In this document: positions 24,152-39,360 of the stretch, piece after piece
How positions within the stretch are numbered: the stretch's first letter is position 1
Layout of the letters: every line of letters begins with the position of its first letter
NCBI RefSeq assembly: GCF_023100845.1
Contig: NZ_CP095864.1
Coordinates: forward strand, 2,170,001 to 2,234,000
DNA from: Gordonia sp. PP30
Lineage (GTDB): Bacteria > Actinomycetota > Actinomycetes > Mycobacteriales > Mycobacteriaceae
Reading direction: 5' to 3'
Length of the DNA stretch: 64,000 bases
Program-made: the position numbers and the translations under genes
Notes under the pieces: generated by a model
Told to the model about the DNA's origin: nothing
Databases searched by the model: none
Seen by the model: the letters and a program-made list of their open reading frames with translations, nothing else

Positions 24152-25192
24152 TCAGTGCGCGGGGCGGCGGCGCGGCGGCTCGCAGCAGCCCGGCCGGCAC
24201 ACCGTGCCGTTGTCGCCGCAGCCGAAGGCCTCGAGGTCTCCCCCGCCGCCGGCATAGCGTTCGATCAGGCCGGCGACCATCGAGAGAAACTCCGGATCGG
24301 TGCCGACGGTGTCGGCGCGCACGTATTCGAGGCCGAGCTCCGCGGCCAGTTCGCGGGCCTCGTGGTCCAGGTCCCACACCACCTCGAGGTGGTCGGAGAC
24401 GAAGCCGATCGGGAACACGATCACCCGGCCCACGCCCTGCTCGGCGAGGGCTTCCAGATGGTCGCAGATGTCCGGTTCCAGCCACGGCACCTGGGGCGGG
24501 CCGGACCGGGACTGCCAGACGACGTCGTAGTCGTCGATGCCCAGCTCGGCGGCGACCCGCGCCGAGGCCTCCGCCACCTGACGCGAGTACAGGTGACCGC
24601 CGCCCGGCCCGGACACCCCGGCCGCGGCATCGGCCGACACCGGGATCGAGTGGGCGGTGAACACCAGCCGGGCGGGCGGGCCGTCGCTCACTTCGGCCTG
24701 GGCGCGGCGTACCGCGCTCACTCCGGCGGCGAGGAAGCCGGGCTCGGACCAGTACTGCGGCAGCTTGCGCAGCACCATGTCCCCGCTGTCGTGACCGGCT
24801 TCTTCGAGGGCCCGCGCGATGTCCTCGTGATACTGCCGGCACCCCGAGTACCCGCCCCACGCCGAGGTCGGGAAGACCAGCGCACGACGGTGCCCGTCGG
24901 CCCACATCTGCGTGACGGCGTCGGCGGCGTACGGCGTCCAGTTCCGGTTGCCGAAGTAGATCGGCAGGTCGACGCCGCGGGTGCGGAGTTCGGCCTGCAG
25001 CGCCGCGATCATGTCGAGGTTGAGCCGGTTGATCGGCGACACCCCGCCGAAATGCAGGTAGTGCTCGGCGACAGCGTCGAGGCGCTCGGGCGGGATCCCG
25101 CGGCCCCGGGTGACGTTCTCCAGGAACGGGCGGACGTCGTCCGGGCCGTCGGGCCCGCCGAACGAGAGGAACAGCAGTGCCGTGAAGGTCAC
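24152..25192 (-). CDS. hemH: Ferrochelatase (HemH/CpfC)
   Basis: 346 residues. It inserts ferrous iron into coproporphyrin III (the actinobacterial route) or protoporphyrin. Visible family features are [29 protein letters not shown] at the N-terminus, [34 protein letters not shown], the catalytic VFTAHSIP, and [22 protein letters not shown] Cys-rich tail [18 protein letters not shown] near the C-terminus could ligate the [2Fe-2S] cluster known in actinobacterial ferrochelatases. The GTG start at 25192 overlaps the inhA stop by 4 bases (GTGA). Confidence 0.95.
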   Translation of the reverse strand: MTFTALLFLSFGGPDGPDDVRPFLENVTRGRGIPPERLDAVAEHYLHFGGVSPINRLNLDMIAALQAELRTRGVDLPIYFGNRNWTPYAADAVTQMWADGHRRALVFPTSAWGGYSGCRQYHEDIARALEEAGHDSGDMVLRKLPQYWSEPGFLAAGVSAVRRAQAEVSDGPPARLVFTAHSIPVSADAAAGVSGPGGGHLYSRQVAEASARVAAELGIDDYDVVWQSRSGPPQVPWLEPDICDHLEALAEQGVGRVIVFPIGFVSDHLEVVWDLDHEARELAAELGLEYVRADTVGTDPEFLSMVAGLIERYAGGGGDLEAFGCGDNGTVCRPGCCEPPRRRPAH

Positions 25193-26025
25193 TGGTTGAG
25201 GAGGTTCTCCGGGAACCAGGTGTTGTGGCTGGCACCGCCGTCGACGTAGACGATCGAACCGGTGGTGGCCGGCAGCCAGTCCGACAGCAGGGCCACGACG
25301 CTCTTGCCGACCGGGGTCGGATCGTCGACGTTCCAGCCGATCGGCGACGCGCCGTCCCAATACTCGTTGAGCATGTTGAGCTTCTTGGCGTCGTCGGTCG
25401 CGGTGCCGGAGATCGCCTTGGCGGCCAGCGTCTTGATCGGGCCGGCGGCGACCAGGTTGGAGCGGACGCGCTTGGCGTAGCCCACCTCGCGCGCGACGTA
25501 CCGGTTGACCGACTCCAGCGCGGCCTTGGCCACGCCCATCCAGTTGTAGTCGGGCATGGCGGTGCGCGGATCGAAGTCCATGCCCACGATGGAGCCGCCC
25601 TCGTTCATCACCGGCAGCACGGCGCGGGCCAGCGAGGCGTAGCTCCACGCGGAGATCTCGAAGCTCTTGGCGACGTCCGGGCCGGGGCCTTCCAGGAAGG
25701 GCAGCGCGTCCGGACCCATCAGGGTGCGCGGGGCGAAGGCGATCGAATGGACGACGCCGTCGACGCCCTGCGGGGCCAGCGCCCGGACGGCGTCGGCCAG
25801 TGCGCCGAGGCTCTCCTCGTCGGTCACGTCCAGCGGAATCGCGTCGGGCACCTCCTGCGGCAGCCGCTTGGCGATCCGGTTGATCAGCCGCAGCCGCTCC
25901 GGGATGCCGGTGATGATCACGGTGGCGCCGGCCTCCTGCGCCTGCGCCGCGGTGGCGAAGGCGATGGAGGCATCGGTGATGATGCCGGTCACCAGGATGG
26001 TCTTGCCTGCGAGGATTCCGCTCAC
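25189..26025 (-). CDS. inhA: NADH-dependent enoyl-ACP reductase InhA
   Basis: 278 residues. It reduces trans-2-enoyl-ACP in FASII and makes meromycolate chains. A glycine-poor Rossmann start [17 protein letters not shown] and the catalytic pair in [19 protein letters not shown]-like context (Y160 and K167 by my count) are present; VVHSIAFAP carries the serine equivalent to mycobacterial S94, and [19 protein letters not shown] closes the NAD site. The family is the isoniazid target. It follows fabG by 28 bases and overlaps hemH, as in mycobacteria. Confidence 0.96.
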   Translation of the reverse strand: MSGILAGKTILVTGIITDASIAFATAAQAQEAGATVIITGIPERLRLINRIAKRLPQEVPDAIPLDVTDEESLGALADAVRALAPQGVDGVVHSIAFAPRTLMGPDALPFLEGPGPDVAKSFEISAWSYASLARAVLPVMNEGGSIVGMDFDPRTAMPDYNWMGVAKAALESVNRYVAREVGYAKRVRSNLVAAGPIKTLAAKAISGTATDDAKKLNMLNEYWDGASPIGWNVDDPTPVGKSVVALLSDWLPATTGSIVYVDGGASHNTWFPENLLNQ

Positions 26026-26053
26026 GAGAGATGTGCTCCTTGAAGTAGAGAGG

Positions 26054-27787
<1,734 letters not shown>

Positions 27788-27788
<1 letters not shown>

Positions 27789-28720
27789 CAGCGCACCCCC
27801 GCCGCCCGGCGGCGACGGCCGACGAAGCGCACGGTGTCGGCGATCCAGTCCCGGTCGGTGCGCAGCGTGAGGACGGCACCGCCGCAGCCGCGGAACGCGC
27901 CGTCGACCTCCGTGCGGTGGGCCGCGGCGGCGGCGGCGAAGTCGTCGCGCAGGCGCGGGGTCACGTCGATCTCGACGATCTCGCCGGACTCGGCGTCGGC
28001 GAGGGTCACCGGTCCCACGTCCGGCAGCGCGACGTCGAGCGGGTCGAGCGCCTCGACGCCGAGGAGTTCGTGGTGCGCGCCGATCGCGCGCAGCGACCGG
28101 GTCCAGTCGAGCGGGCCGAGGAAGTCGCTGATCACCACGGCCAGGCCCCGGCGGCGCTGCGGGCGGCGAAGCGCCTCGAGTCCGGCGTTCAGATCGCCGC
28201 GGACCCCGGCGGCGCTCCGGTGCGTGGTCGCCAGGGCCTGGAGCAAATTCCGGGCGTGCGCGCGACCGGCCCGGGCCGGGATGCGCACCACCGAGTCGCC
28301 GGTCACGATGATCGCGCCGTGCCGGTTGCCGCCGCCGGCGGTGAGGTGCACGATCGCGGCGGCCGCGGCGACGGCCAGATCGCGTTTGGTGTGCGCGCCG
28401 GACCCGAAGTCGAGGCTCGCCGAGGCATCGAAGACGATCCACGTCTCCAGCTCGCGGTCGGCGATCATCTGCCGCACGTGCGGCTGCGTGGTGCGGGCGG
28501 TGACCGACCACTCCATCCGCCGGATGTCGTCGCCGGGCTGATAGGGCCGCGCCTCGCCCGGTTCCGAGCCGGGGCCCGGGATCAGGCCGAGGTGCGCGCC
28601 CTGCAGCACACCGTCGAGCTTGCGCCGCACGGTGAGTTCCAGCGAGTTCAGCGCCGCGGTGAGCTGGGGGTCGTCGAGGCGGCCGCCGTGCAGCGCGGGC
28701 AGGTCGCTATTGGCCGACAT
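27788..28720 (-). CDS. DUF58 domain protein (MoxR operon)
   Basis: 310 residues from the ATG at 28720. The DUF58 core signature GEARPYQPGDDIRRMEWSVTARTTQPHVRQ (about 55-85) is clear, followed by a VWA-like region with IVFDASASLDFG and VVISDFLGPLDW. It is soluble. The stop overlaps the VWA gene, and the start lies inside the moxR 3' end (14-base overlap), so all three are tightly coupled. It is the Rv1480 equivalent by position. Confidence 0.93.
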
Positions 28721-29978
28721 GACCCTCCGGCTGCGCGGCGGGACGCGCCTGCACCTGGGTCGGCTGCTCGGTCGCCGGCTGCGACGCGGCCGCGGACGGC
28801 GACTGCTGGACGACCACCATCGACGGCGGCGCGGCCGGCGCCTGCTGCACGGCCGGAGTCTGCTGCACGGCCGGAGCCTGCTGCGCGGGCGCGGGCTGGG
28901 CGGGTGCCGCCGGCGGTGCGGGCGCGGCCTGCGGTACCGCCTGCTGGGCGGGTGCGGCCGGTGCCGGCTGCGATGCCACCGGCGCGGCACTGACCTGCGG
29001 CAGGCCGACGGTCTGCAGGATCCGGGTGATGATCTGATCCGGGGTCACCTCGTCGGCGAGCGCGTCGTAGCTGAGCACCAGGCGGTGACGCAGCACGTCC
29101 GGGATGATCTCGACGACGTCCTGCGGGATCACGTAGTCGCGGCCGCGGATGATGGCGAGGGCGCGCGCGGCGGCGACGATGCCGAGCGTCGCGCGCGGCG
29201 AGGCGCCGTAGCTCAGCCAGGTCGCGACGTCGGTGAGGCCGAGGTCGGCCGGGCGGCGCGTCGCGTTGATCACCCGCACCACGTAGTCGACGAGGGCGTG
29301 GTGGACGAACACGTTCGCGGCGACCTGCTGCAGCCGGATGGTGGCGGCCGGGTCGAGGATCTGCGACGCGGTCGGCGGGGTGATGCCCATCCGGTAGACG
29401 ATCTCGCGCTCCTCCTCCACCGACGGGTAGTCGACGAGCACCTTGAACAGGAAGCGGTCGCGCTGCGCCTCGGGCAGCGGGTAGACGCCCTCGTTCTCGA
29501 TCGGGTTCTGCGTCGCCATCACCAGGAACGGATCGGGCATCGGGTAGGTGACGCCGCCGATCGAGACGTGCCGCTCGGCCATCACCTCGAGGAGGGCCGA
29601 CTGCACCTTGGCGGGGGCGCGGTTGATCTCGTCGGCGAGCAGGAAGTTGGTCACCACCGGGCCGAGTTCGGTGTCGAACTCCTCGCGGCCCTGCCGGTAG
29701 ATGCGGGTGCCGATCAGATCGGTGGGCACCAGGTCGGGGGTGAACTGGACGCGGGCGAAGCTGCCGCCGATCACCGTCGCGAAGGTCTCCACGGCGAGGG
29801 TCTTGGCCACGCCCGGCACACCTTCGAGAAGGATGTGGCCGCGGGCGAGCAGACCGATGAGGATCCGCTCGACCAGCTGGTCCTGACCCACGATGACGCG
29901 CTTGACCTCGTACATCGCTCGTTCGAGGAGCTTCACGTCCTCGGGGGTGAGCGTGTTCTCAGCGGCGGGTGAACTCAA
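28707..29978 (-). CDS. moxR: MoxR-family AAA+ ATPase with a Pro/Ala/Gln-rich tail
   Basis: 423 residues from a TTG at 29978. The AAA+ core (about 20-330) has Walker A GVPGVAKT, Walker B LLADEINRAPAKVQSALLEVM, sensor MATQNPIENEGVYPLPEAQRDRF and the C-terminal lid. After about residue 333 comes a low-complexity tail of roughly 90 residues built of AQQAP / VQQTPAVQQAP-like repeats, longer than I expect for a MoxR protein. It is probably a chaperone-like ATPase acting with the DUF58 and VWA proteins downstream. It is the Rv1479 equivalent by position. Confidence 0.93.
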   Translation of the reverse strand: MSSPAAENTLTPEDVKLLERAMYEVKRVIVGQDQLVERILIGLLARGHILLEGVPGVAKTLAVETFATVIGGSFARVQFTPDLVPTDLIGTRIYRQGREEFDTELGPVVTNFLLADEINRAPAKVQSALLEVMAERHVSIGGVTYPMPDPFLVMATQNPIENEGVYPLPEAQRDRFLFKVLVDYPSVEEEREIVYRMGITPPTASQILDPAATIRLQQVAANVFVHHALVDYVVRVINATRRPADLGLTDVATWLSYGASPRATLGIVAAARALAIIRGRDYVIPQDVVEIIPDVLRHRLVLSYDALADEVTPDQIITRILQTVGLPQVSAAPVASQPAPAAPAQQAVPQAAPAPPAAPAQPAPAQQAPAVQQTPAVQQAPAAPPSMVVVQQSPSAAASQPATEQPTQVQARPAAQPEGHVGQ

Positions 29979-30059
29979 ACCGGGACTCCTCGGTGGCGGT
30001 GGAGCGCGCGGCTCCGTCGATCGGGCTTTGCCGCAAAGCCTACCGGCCGCGGGCGGGGC

Positions 30060-31490
30060 TCAGGTGAGGCGCACGACGTCGGGCATGGCGCCGTCGGTGC
30101 GGACCGGCGAGATCTTGACGACGTCGCCGGACTGCGGCGCCTCGATCATGGTGCCGTCACCCAGATACATCGCCACGTGCTCGCTGGCGTTGGGGCCGTA
30201 GAAGATCATGTCGCCGCGCTGCATCTGCGACAGCGGGTAATGCGGGCCCGCCGTGTACTGGTAGCCGGTGTAGTGCGGCAGGTCGATCCCGATGCCGGCG
30301 AAGGCGTAGACCATCAGGCCGGAGCAGTCGAAGCCGACCTTGTTGTAGTCGCCGAAGCTGTCGGCCACGCCGCCGTCGCGGATGCCCAGCGTCGGGCCGT
30401 TGGCGTCGCCGCCGCCCCACGCGTACGGCATGCCGAGCTGTGACTTGGCGCGGTTCACGACCAGTTCGACGGCCTGCGGTCCGCGCAGTCCGGGCCGGGC
30501 CAGGCCGCCGCCCCCGCCGAAGAGCGAGCCGAGCGAGCCGGTGCCGAGTCTGCTGATCGCGTCGCCGGGCGAGGTGCCGCCGATACCGAGCTCGTTGAGG
30601 AGGTCCGACTGCGGGATCTGCGTGCTGCCGAGCAGGCTGGCCAGCAGCTGCTGACCGGTGTCGACGGCCAGCTTCGCCACCGCGTCGGCGGCCTGCGCCA
30701 GCGGGTCCCCGGCTTCGCCCTCGGCGGGGATCGACGGGAGCTTCTTGGCGGCGTCGCCGAGAACGTCACCCGGCGTGGGCGCGGGGGCCGGGACACCGCG
30801 CAGCTTGTTCAGCTTGGCGGTCAGCGCGGCGCGCTGCGTCAGCAGGCCGGCGCGCTTGGTCTGCTCGGAGTCGACGGCCTTGCGGGCGTCGTTGACCGCT
30901 TCGATCGCCGCGTTGCGCCGGCCGGCGGCACCCTTGGCCGCGGCCTGGGCCTGCCGCTTGGTCGCGGTGGTCGCCGCGACCCGGTTGGCCTGCTGGTTGC
31001 GCACCACTTGCAGCCGCGTGATGGTGGCGCGCTGCTGCCGGGCCACCTGGTCGACGCTGGTCATCTTCTCGAGGACCTTGTCCGGGTCGGACGACGACAC
31101 GTAGTCGGTCATCGTGCCGAGGTTGTTGCCCTGCCGGTTGACCAGGCGCATCAGGTCGTTGAACTGCTGCTGGGCGGCCTCGACCTGCTTCTGGGTCTTG
31201 GCGAGCGCGGACTGGGCCGCATCGTCGGCCGCGGCGGCCACCTGCTGCGCCGCGAGAGCGCTCTGGAAGTCGACGAGCGCCTTGTTGACGTTCTCCTGCT
31301 TCGCGGCGACGAGCGACGACAGATCGGCGAGGTGCTGGTCGACGTCGGCGATCTGATTGACGAGGCCGGCGGCGGGCGAGGTCTGCGGATCCGCTCCGGC
31401 GGTGCCGGCGGTGAGCGCGCCGACGACGATCAGCGCGCCCACGGCACTGCCGCGCAACGTCCGGCGCGCGGTGCTGGCTGCTTGCTTCAA
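30060..31490 (-). CDS. ripA: RipA-type NlpC/P60 peptidoglycan endopeptidase
   Basis: 476 residues from a TTG at 31490 (GGGAG 8 bases upstream). A signal peptide (about 1-33, ending TAGA-D) is followed by a long coiled coil (about 40-230), a Pro-rich and Gly-rich linker, and an NlpC/P60 domain (about 340-476). The catalytic Cys389 (GFDCSGLMVYAF), His438 (EHVAMYLG) and Glu450 (MIEAPQ) are all present. RipA cleaves D-Glu-mDAP bonds during cell separation. M. tuberculosis has a second gene, ripB, between ripA and moxR; here there is only one. Confidence 0.94.
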   Translation of the reverse strand: MKQAASTARRTLRGSAVGALIVVGALTAGTAGADPQTSPAAGLVNQIADVDQHLADLSSLVAAKQENVNKALVDFQSALAAQQVAAAADDAAQSALAKTQKQVEAAQQQFNDLMRLVNRQGNNLGTMTDYVSSSDPDKVLEKMTSVDQVARQQRATITRLQVVRNQQANRVAATTATKRQAQAAAKGAAGRRNAAIEAVNDARKAVDSEQTKRAGLLTQRAALTAKLNKLRGVPAPAPTPGDVLGDAAKKLPSIPAEGEAGDPLAQAADAVAKLAVDTGQQLLASLLGSTQIPQSDLLNELGIGGTSPGDAISRLGTGSLGSLFGGGGGLARPGLRGPQAVELVVNRAKSQLGMPYAWGGGDANGPTLGIRDGGVADSFGDYNKVGFDCSGLMVYAFAGIGIDLPHYTGYQYTAGPHYPLSQMQRGDMIFYGPNASEHVAMYLGDGTMIEAPQSGDVVKISPVRTDGAMPDVVRLT

Positions 31491-31756
31491 CCGAGGATCT
31501 CCCTAACTTAGGCCCATCGCGTAACCCCGGGCGCATCTGCCTCAGCAGTCCGCCTGTCCCCTGGTTACTCAAATGTGTCTACTGCACCGTACGTCACATG
31601 AACCACACCGAAAACCCGGGCAACTGAATTACACGGTGGTGATTACCTGCGGAAACGCAGTGAACAGGGCAAAGCGGAGCGCCGAACTCGAATCACAGTT
31701 CGGTAACGCCCAGACGGATCCCCGGATCGGGGTCTTGTCAGAGAAGCGGTGGCGGT

Positions 31757-32356
31757 CTATGCGTCGCCGGCACCGGCCGGTGCGGACGGCTCGGCATCGC
31801 CGGCACCGGTGTCGCCGGAGCCGGTGGCGGGCGGAGCCGCCGGGCCGGCGGCGCGCCGGGCCCGCAGAGTCGTCCAGCGGGCGATCACCGCGCCGATCAC
31901 CACGACGACGATCAGCAGGATCGTCACCACCGTCCAGTTGACGTACGGTGCGGTGGCGCGGTCGTAGATGTGCGCGGCCGCCGCGGCGGGCGCCATGGTC
32001 TGCGCCTCGCTCGTGCCGTCCTCGAGCTGCACCCGGCTGAACTCGTTCGACGCGGTGCCCCGGCCGTTCGGTCCCATCACGATCACCGTGCCGCCGACCT
32101 GGGTCTGCAACTTGGTGGCGATGTCCCGGTACACGGTGAACGGGCTGTACGACTGGTCCAGGACGACCACGTGCAGGTGGTGACCGTCCGCATCCGCGCG
32201 ATCGACCACCTTCTGCAGCGCCGGCGCCTGGTCGGCCGGCGCGTAGACGCCGGTCTTCTTCAGCTGCGTGGTGATCGCGGGCAGGTCGAGGCCGGCCCAC
32301 TGTGCCGTGGTGTCGGCGGGCTTCGCGAGCGTGAAGGTGGCCGGGCCCGGGGTCAT
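31757..32356 (-). CDS. Membrane protein of unknown function (Rv1476-like)
   Basis: 199 residues; AGGAG precedes the ATG. An N-terminal soluble domain of about 130 residues (LPAITTQLKKTGVYAPADQ ... LHVVVLDQSYSPFTVYRDIA ... GGTVIVMGPNGRG) resembles a TPM-type fold. One helix follows (about 140-162: VVTILLIVVVVIGAVIARW) and an Ala/Pro-rich tail. It has no signal peptide, so the orientation is unclear. It sits upstream of ripA in the same direction with 266 bases between; that gap carries the palindrome CCTAACTTAGG at 31502-31512 but no riboswitch that I could recognise. Confidence 0.8.
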   Translation of the reverse strand: MTPGPATFTLAKPADTTAQWAGLDLPAITTQLKKTGVYAPADQAPALQKVVDRADADGHHLHVVVLDQSYSPFTVYRDIATKLQTQVGGTVIVMGPNGRGTASNEFSRVQLEDGTSEAQTMAPAAAAAHIYDRATAPYVNWTVVTILLIVVVVIGAVIARWTTLRARRAAGPAAPPATGSGDTGAGDAEPSAPAGAGDA

Positions 32357-32454
32357 GCGGTGCTCCTGACGGACGGGATGGGGACGCGCTCACCTTACGG
32401 CAGGCCCGCGGCGCGGTCGTGGCGCGGCGCGTCGTGTTGCCCATAGTCTCCAAC

Positions 32455-32470
32455 CAGTACGCGCGTACTG
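32455..32470. promoter_or_regulatory. AcnR operator upstream of acn
   Basis: CAGTACGCGCGTACTG is a perfect 16-bp palindrome and fits the Corynebacterium AcnR consensus CAGNACnnncGTACTG as I remember it. It is followed one base later by TATGAT (32472-32477), a plausible -10 box, so binding would block the acn promoter. The acnR gene itself lies just downstream of acn. Confidence 0.88.
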
Positions 32471-32581
32471 CTATGATGAGGGGGCAGCAGTCGAGGGCGT
32501 TCAGCCCGCTCGCGACTGCTCCGGAGATCCCCCGTCGGCGCAGCCCGCCGGCGAACACGCACAACGAGAGTGGAGCACACC

Positions 32582-35395
<2,814 letters not shown>

Positions 35396-35402
35396 TCAGT
35401 TC

Positions 35403-35972
35403 ATGCCGAAGGTCAGCGATGACCGGCTTGCCGCGCGCCGTCGGGAGATTCTCGACGGCGCGCGGCATTGTTTCGCCGAGTACGGATACGACGGCGCCAC
35501 GGTGAAGCGGCTGGAAGAGGCCACCGCGCTCTCGCGCGGTGCGATCTTCCACCACTTCAAGGACAAGGAAGCCCTGTTCCTGGCCCTGGCCCGCGAGGAC
35601 GCCGAGCGGATGGCCGATGTGGCGGCCCAGGAGGGTCTGGTGCAGGTGATGCGCGACATGCTCGCGCGGCCGAAGGACTTCGAGTGGCTGGGCACCCGGC
35701 TGGAGATCGTGCGGAAGATCCGCAGTGATCCGGCTTTCGCCGAGGCGTGGGCGGCGCACTCCGCCGATCTGGAGGCGGTGACGCTGGCCCGGCTCGAGCG
35801 TAAGCGCGAGGACGGCAGCCTCCGCAAGGACGTGCCGACGGAGGTGCTGGTGACCTACCTCGACGTCGTCCTCGACGGGTTGATCACCCGGCTGGCCACC
35901 GGCCAGTCCACCGACGATCTGCACGCCGTGCTCGACATGGTGGAGGCCTCGGTCCGCGCCCCGATTGGTTAG
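35403..35972 (+). CDS. acnR: TetR-family repressor AcnR
   Basis: 189 residues. The N-terminal HTH (RREILDGARHCFAEYGYDGATVKRLEEATALSRGAIFHHFKDKEALF) is typical TetR; the C-terminal ligand domain matches the AcnR pattern (FEWLGTRLEIVRKIRSDPAF). It represses acn; in Corynebacterium the ligand is citrate-Mg2+. It starts 7 bases after the acn stop with no clear ribosome site, so it is probably translated from the acn transcript. The perfect AcnR-type operator upstream of acn supports the name. Confidence 0.92.
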   Translation: MPKVSDDRLAARRREILDGARHCFAEYGYDGATVKRLEEATALSRGAIFHHFKDKEALFLALAREDAERMADVAAQEGLVQVMRDMLARPKDFEWLGTRLEIVRKIRSDPAFAEAWAAHSADLEAVTLARLERKREDGSLRKDVPTEVLVTYLDVVLDGLITRLATGQSTDDLHAVLDMVEASVRAPIG

Positions 35973-35982
35973 GCTTCCCTCA
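35964..35982. promoter_or_regulatory. Candidate iron box (IdeR/DtxR site)
   Basis: attggttaggcttccctca matches the 19-bp IdeR consensus TTAGGTTAGGCTAACCTAA at 14 positions by my count. It overlaps the acnR stop and lies about 20 bases before the start of the acyltransferase-like gene at 36003. This is a hand match without background statistics. Confidence 0.5.
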
Positions 35983-36002
35983 CCTACGGCTACCATCACG
36001 GG

Positions 36003-37220
36003 GTGGATCGTTCTCCGTCGTCCGTGCGCGCGACCGTGCTGGACCGGATGCACGCCGGCACTCGTGTCGCCGCGGTGGCGGGTCCGCTCGAGCTCCCCGA
36101 TGAGGAGACCGCGCGGGAACGACTGCTGGCCTTCGCCGCCCTCGGCCCCGCCACCCGGATCGGGCTGCGGCCGGCCGCCGGCCGCTGGCGCTGGCGTCAC
36201 GATCCGCAGCGGCTCGCCGCCGCGGTGTCCACCGCGGCGGCGCCCGCCGATCCGCTGCGGCTGTTGCGCGGTGCGCGGTCGGCCCGCCCGCTGTCGGTCA
36301 CCCTTGCCGGGGACTACCTGCTCACCGAGCACGACCACGGCATCGGCGAGATCCAGCTGGCGCTCTACGTCAAGATGGCGGTCACCGGGTTGCTGACGCC
36401 GTCGCCCGAGCTGTATCGCGGCGTCGGGGGCCGCCGCGCCGGGCTGGCGACCGCGACCGCCCGTGTCTTCGGCAGCGATCCGCGACGGATCAGGCGGGTG
36501 CTGACGATCCTCGAGGGGCTGCCCGATCCGATCGAACCGCCGGCGGCGGCACCGGCCTCGGCGGGGCCGGTGCTGCCGGTGAGCGTCGAGACGGCGAGTC
36601 TCGACGCGACGGCGGTCGCGGAGATCCGGCGCTGGCGCGACCTCCGCGGTGTCCGCGCGTCGCTCAAGACGCTGCTGCTGTGCGGCATGGTCCGCGCGTT
36701 CGACGACGCCGGCCTCACCCTGCACGACGACATCGCGATCCCGGTGGATCTGCGCCGCTATCTGAAATCCGGCACCAATCCGCTGGGCAACTTCGTCGCC
36801 GGGCTGGAATTCCGCCACCGGCCCGGCGACGACCCCGCCGCGCTGCAACACGCGATCACCGAGACGATCGCCTCGGGGCGGCCGGTGGCGAGTGCGGTCC
36901 GCAGCAGCGTCACGGCCGGCTCGATGCTGCTGAGCGGCCGCACCCCGGCGGGCGAGTCGTGGCCGGGACGGCCGCGGCTGCTGTTCTCCGGTATCAACGA
37001 GATGGCCGAGTTCCGGCGCTTCGGCTGGCTCGACACCCAGCGTGCGGCCTTCTACGGGCGCGTCGATCCGATGGGACCGGGCGATCTGACTCTCGCCTCC
37101 GTCGGGGTGCACGGCGCCGTGACCCTGAGCGTGTCGTTCCACCCGGACCGGCTGAACACGGACGTGATCTCCACCGCATTGCGCCGCTTCGCGGACGATC
37201 CGGGTTCTCACTTCGGATAA
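36003..37220 (+). CDS. Condensation/acyltransferase-like protein
   Basis: 405 residues from a GTG. Overall layout is that of the CoA-dependent acyltransferase / condensation superfamily: an N-terminal half with YLLTEHDHGIGEIQLAL, where HDHGIGE stands where HHxxxDG would be, and a C-terminal half with LRRYLKSGTNPLGNFVAGL, LLFSGINEMAEFRRFGW and VTLSVSFHPDRL. The second His and the DG are not conserved, so the catalytic mechanism is uncertain. It may belong to siderophore, lipid or glycolipid acylation. A candidate iron box lies just upstream. Confidence 0.6.
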   Translation: MDRSPSSVRATVLDRMHAGTRVAAVAGPLELPDEETARERLLAFAALGPATRIGLRPAAGRWRWRHDPQRLAAAVSTAAAPADPLRLLRGARSARPLSVTLAGDYLLTEHDHGIGEIQLALYVKMAVTGLLTPSPELYRGVGGRRAGLATATARVFGSDPRRIRRVLTILEGLPDPIEPPAAAPASAGPVLPVSVETASLDATAVAEIRRWRDLRGVRASLKTLLLCGMVRAFDDAGLTLHDDIAIPVDLRRYLKSGTNPLGNFVAGLEFRHRPGDDPAALQHAITETIASGRPVASAVRSSVTAGSMLLSGRTPAGESWPGRPRLLFSGINEMAEFRRFGWLDTQRAAFYGRVDPMGPGDLTLASVGVHGAVTLSVSFHPDRLNTDVISTALRRFADDPGSHFG

Positions 37221-37232
37221 GTATCCCCTAAG

Positions 37233-37251
37233 CTAGCGAAGGTTTACCTAA
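37233..37251. promoter_or_regulatory. Second candidate iron box, weak
   Basis: ctagcgaaggtttacctaa matches the IdeR/DtxR consensus at about 13 of 19 positions, chiefly in the right half (TTACCTAA). It lies 24 bases before the GTG at 37275. Two imperfect sites flanking the acyltransferase-like gene make iron control more plausible than either alone. Confidence 0.35.
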
Positions 37252-37274
37252 GTTCAGCGATCCGGGAGTCTTCT

Positions 37275-37638
37275 GTGTCCACCCCCACCACGTCCATCCT
37301 CACTGTGACCGCGCCGTCACTGTCCGTGGTGATCTGCTGCTACACCCCGGATCGGTGGGCACTCCTCACCGGCGGCATCGATGCGGCGCGCCACCGCCGG
37401 AGTACGGGCGCCCGAGTATCGCTACGAGGCCGCCTTCACCCCCCATTTCGCGGACATCGCCGTGGTGGGCAGCCAGATCGTCCGCATCTACTACACCACC
37501 CTGACCAGGGCGAACGTTCGAGACGGCGTCGTTCTCCTCTACTGCCGCGACCTCTTCTACTTCCTGCCGCGGGAACTCTTCGACGACACCCGGCTCGACC
37601 ACCTGCGCGCCTGCGGCGTGCGGGTCACCGTGCGCTGA
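37275..37638 (+). pseudogene. Gene remnant: glycosyltransferase-2 start joined to a YcxB-like end
   Basis: A GGGAG ribosome site precedes a GTG at 37275 whose product begins like a family-2 glycosyltransferase (LSVVICCYTPDRWALLTGGI) but loses homology after about 45 residues. In another frame, from 37381 to 37638, 85 codons read as a soluble C-terminal piece (SQIVRIYYTTLTRANVRDGV ... DLFYFLPRELFDD) reminiscent of YcxB-type domains. The best reading is a deletion fusing two unrelated genes. The 85-residue frame could still be expressed alone, although no ribosome site is seen. Confidence 0.5.
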
Positions 37639-37663
37639 GCGCGCACCGTCGTGTCGGCGGCGG

Positions 37664-39292
<1,629 letters not shown>

Positions 39293-39360
39293 GACGAGCC
39301 ATGCTACCGCCGGGCCCGGCGCCCCCCGAAATCGTCGCCGTCATCCCCTACCCTGGCCCC

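Noticed and set aside
31491-31756. A ydaO (cyclic di-AMP) riboswitch before ripA
   Set aside because: Actinobacterial peptidoglycan hydrolase genes often have one, so I read the leader on the minus strand. The conserved core elements I know of are not visible. A covariance-model search would settle it.
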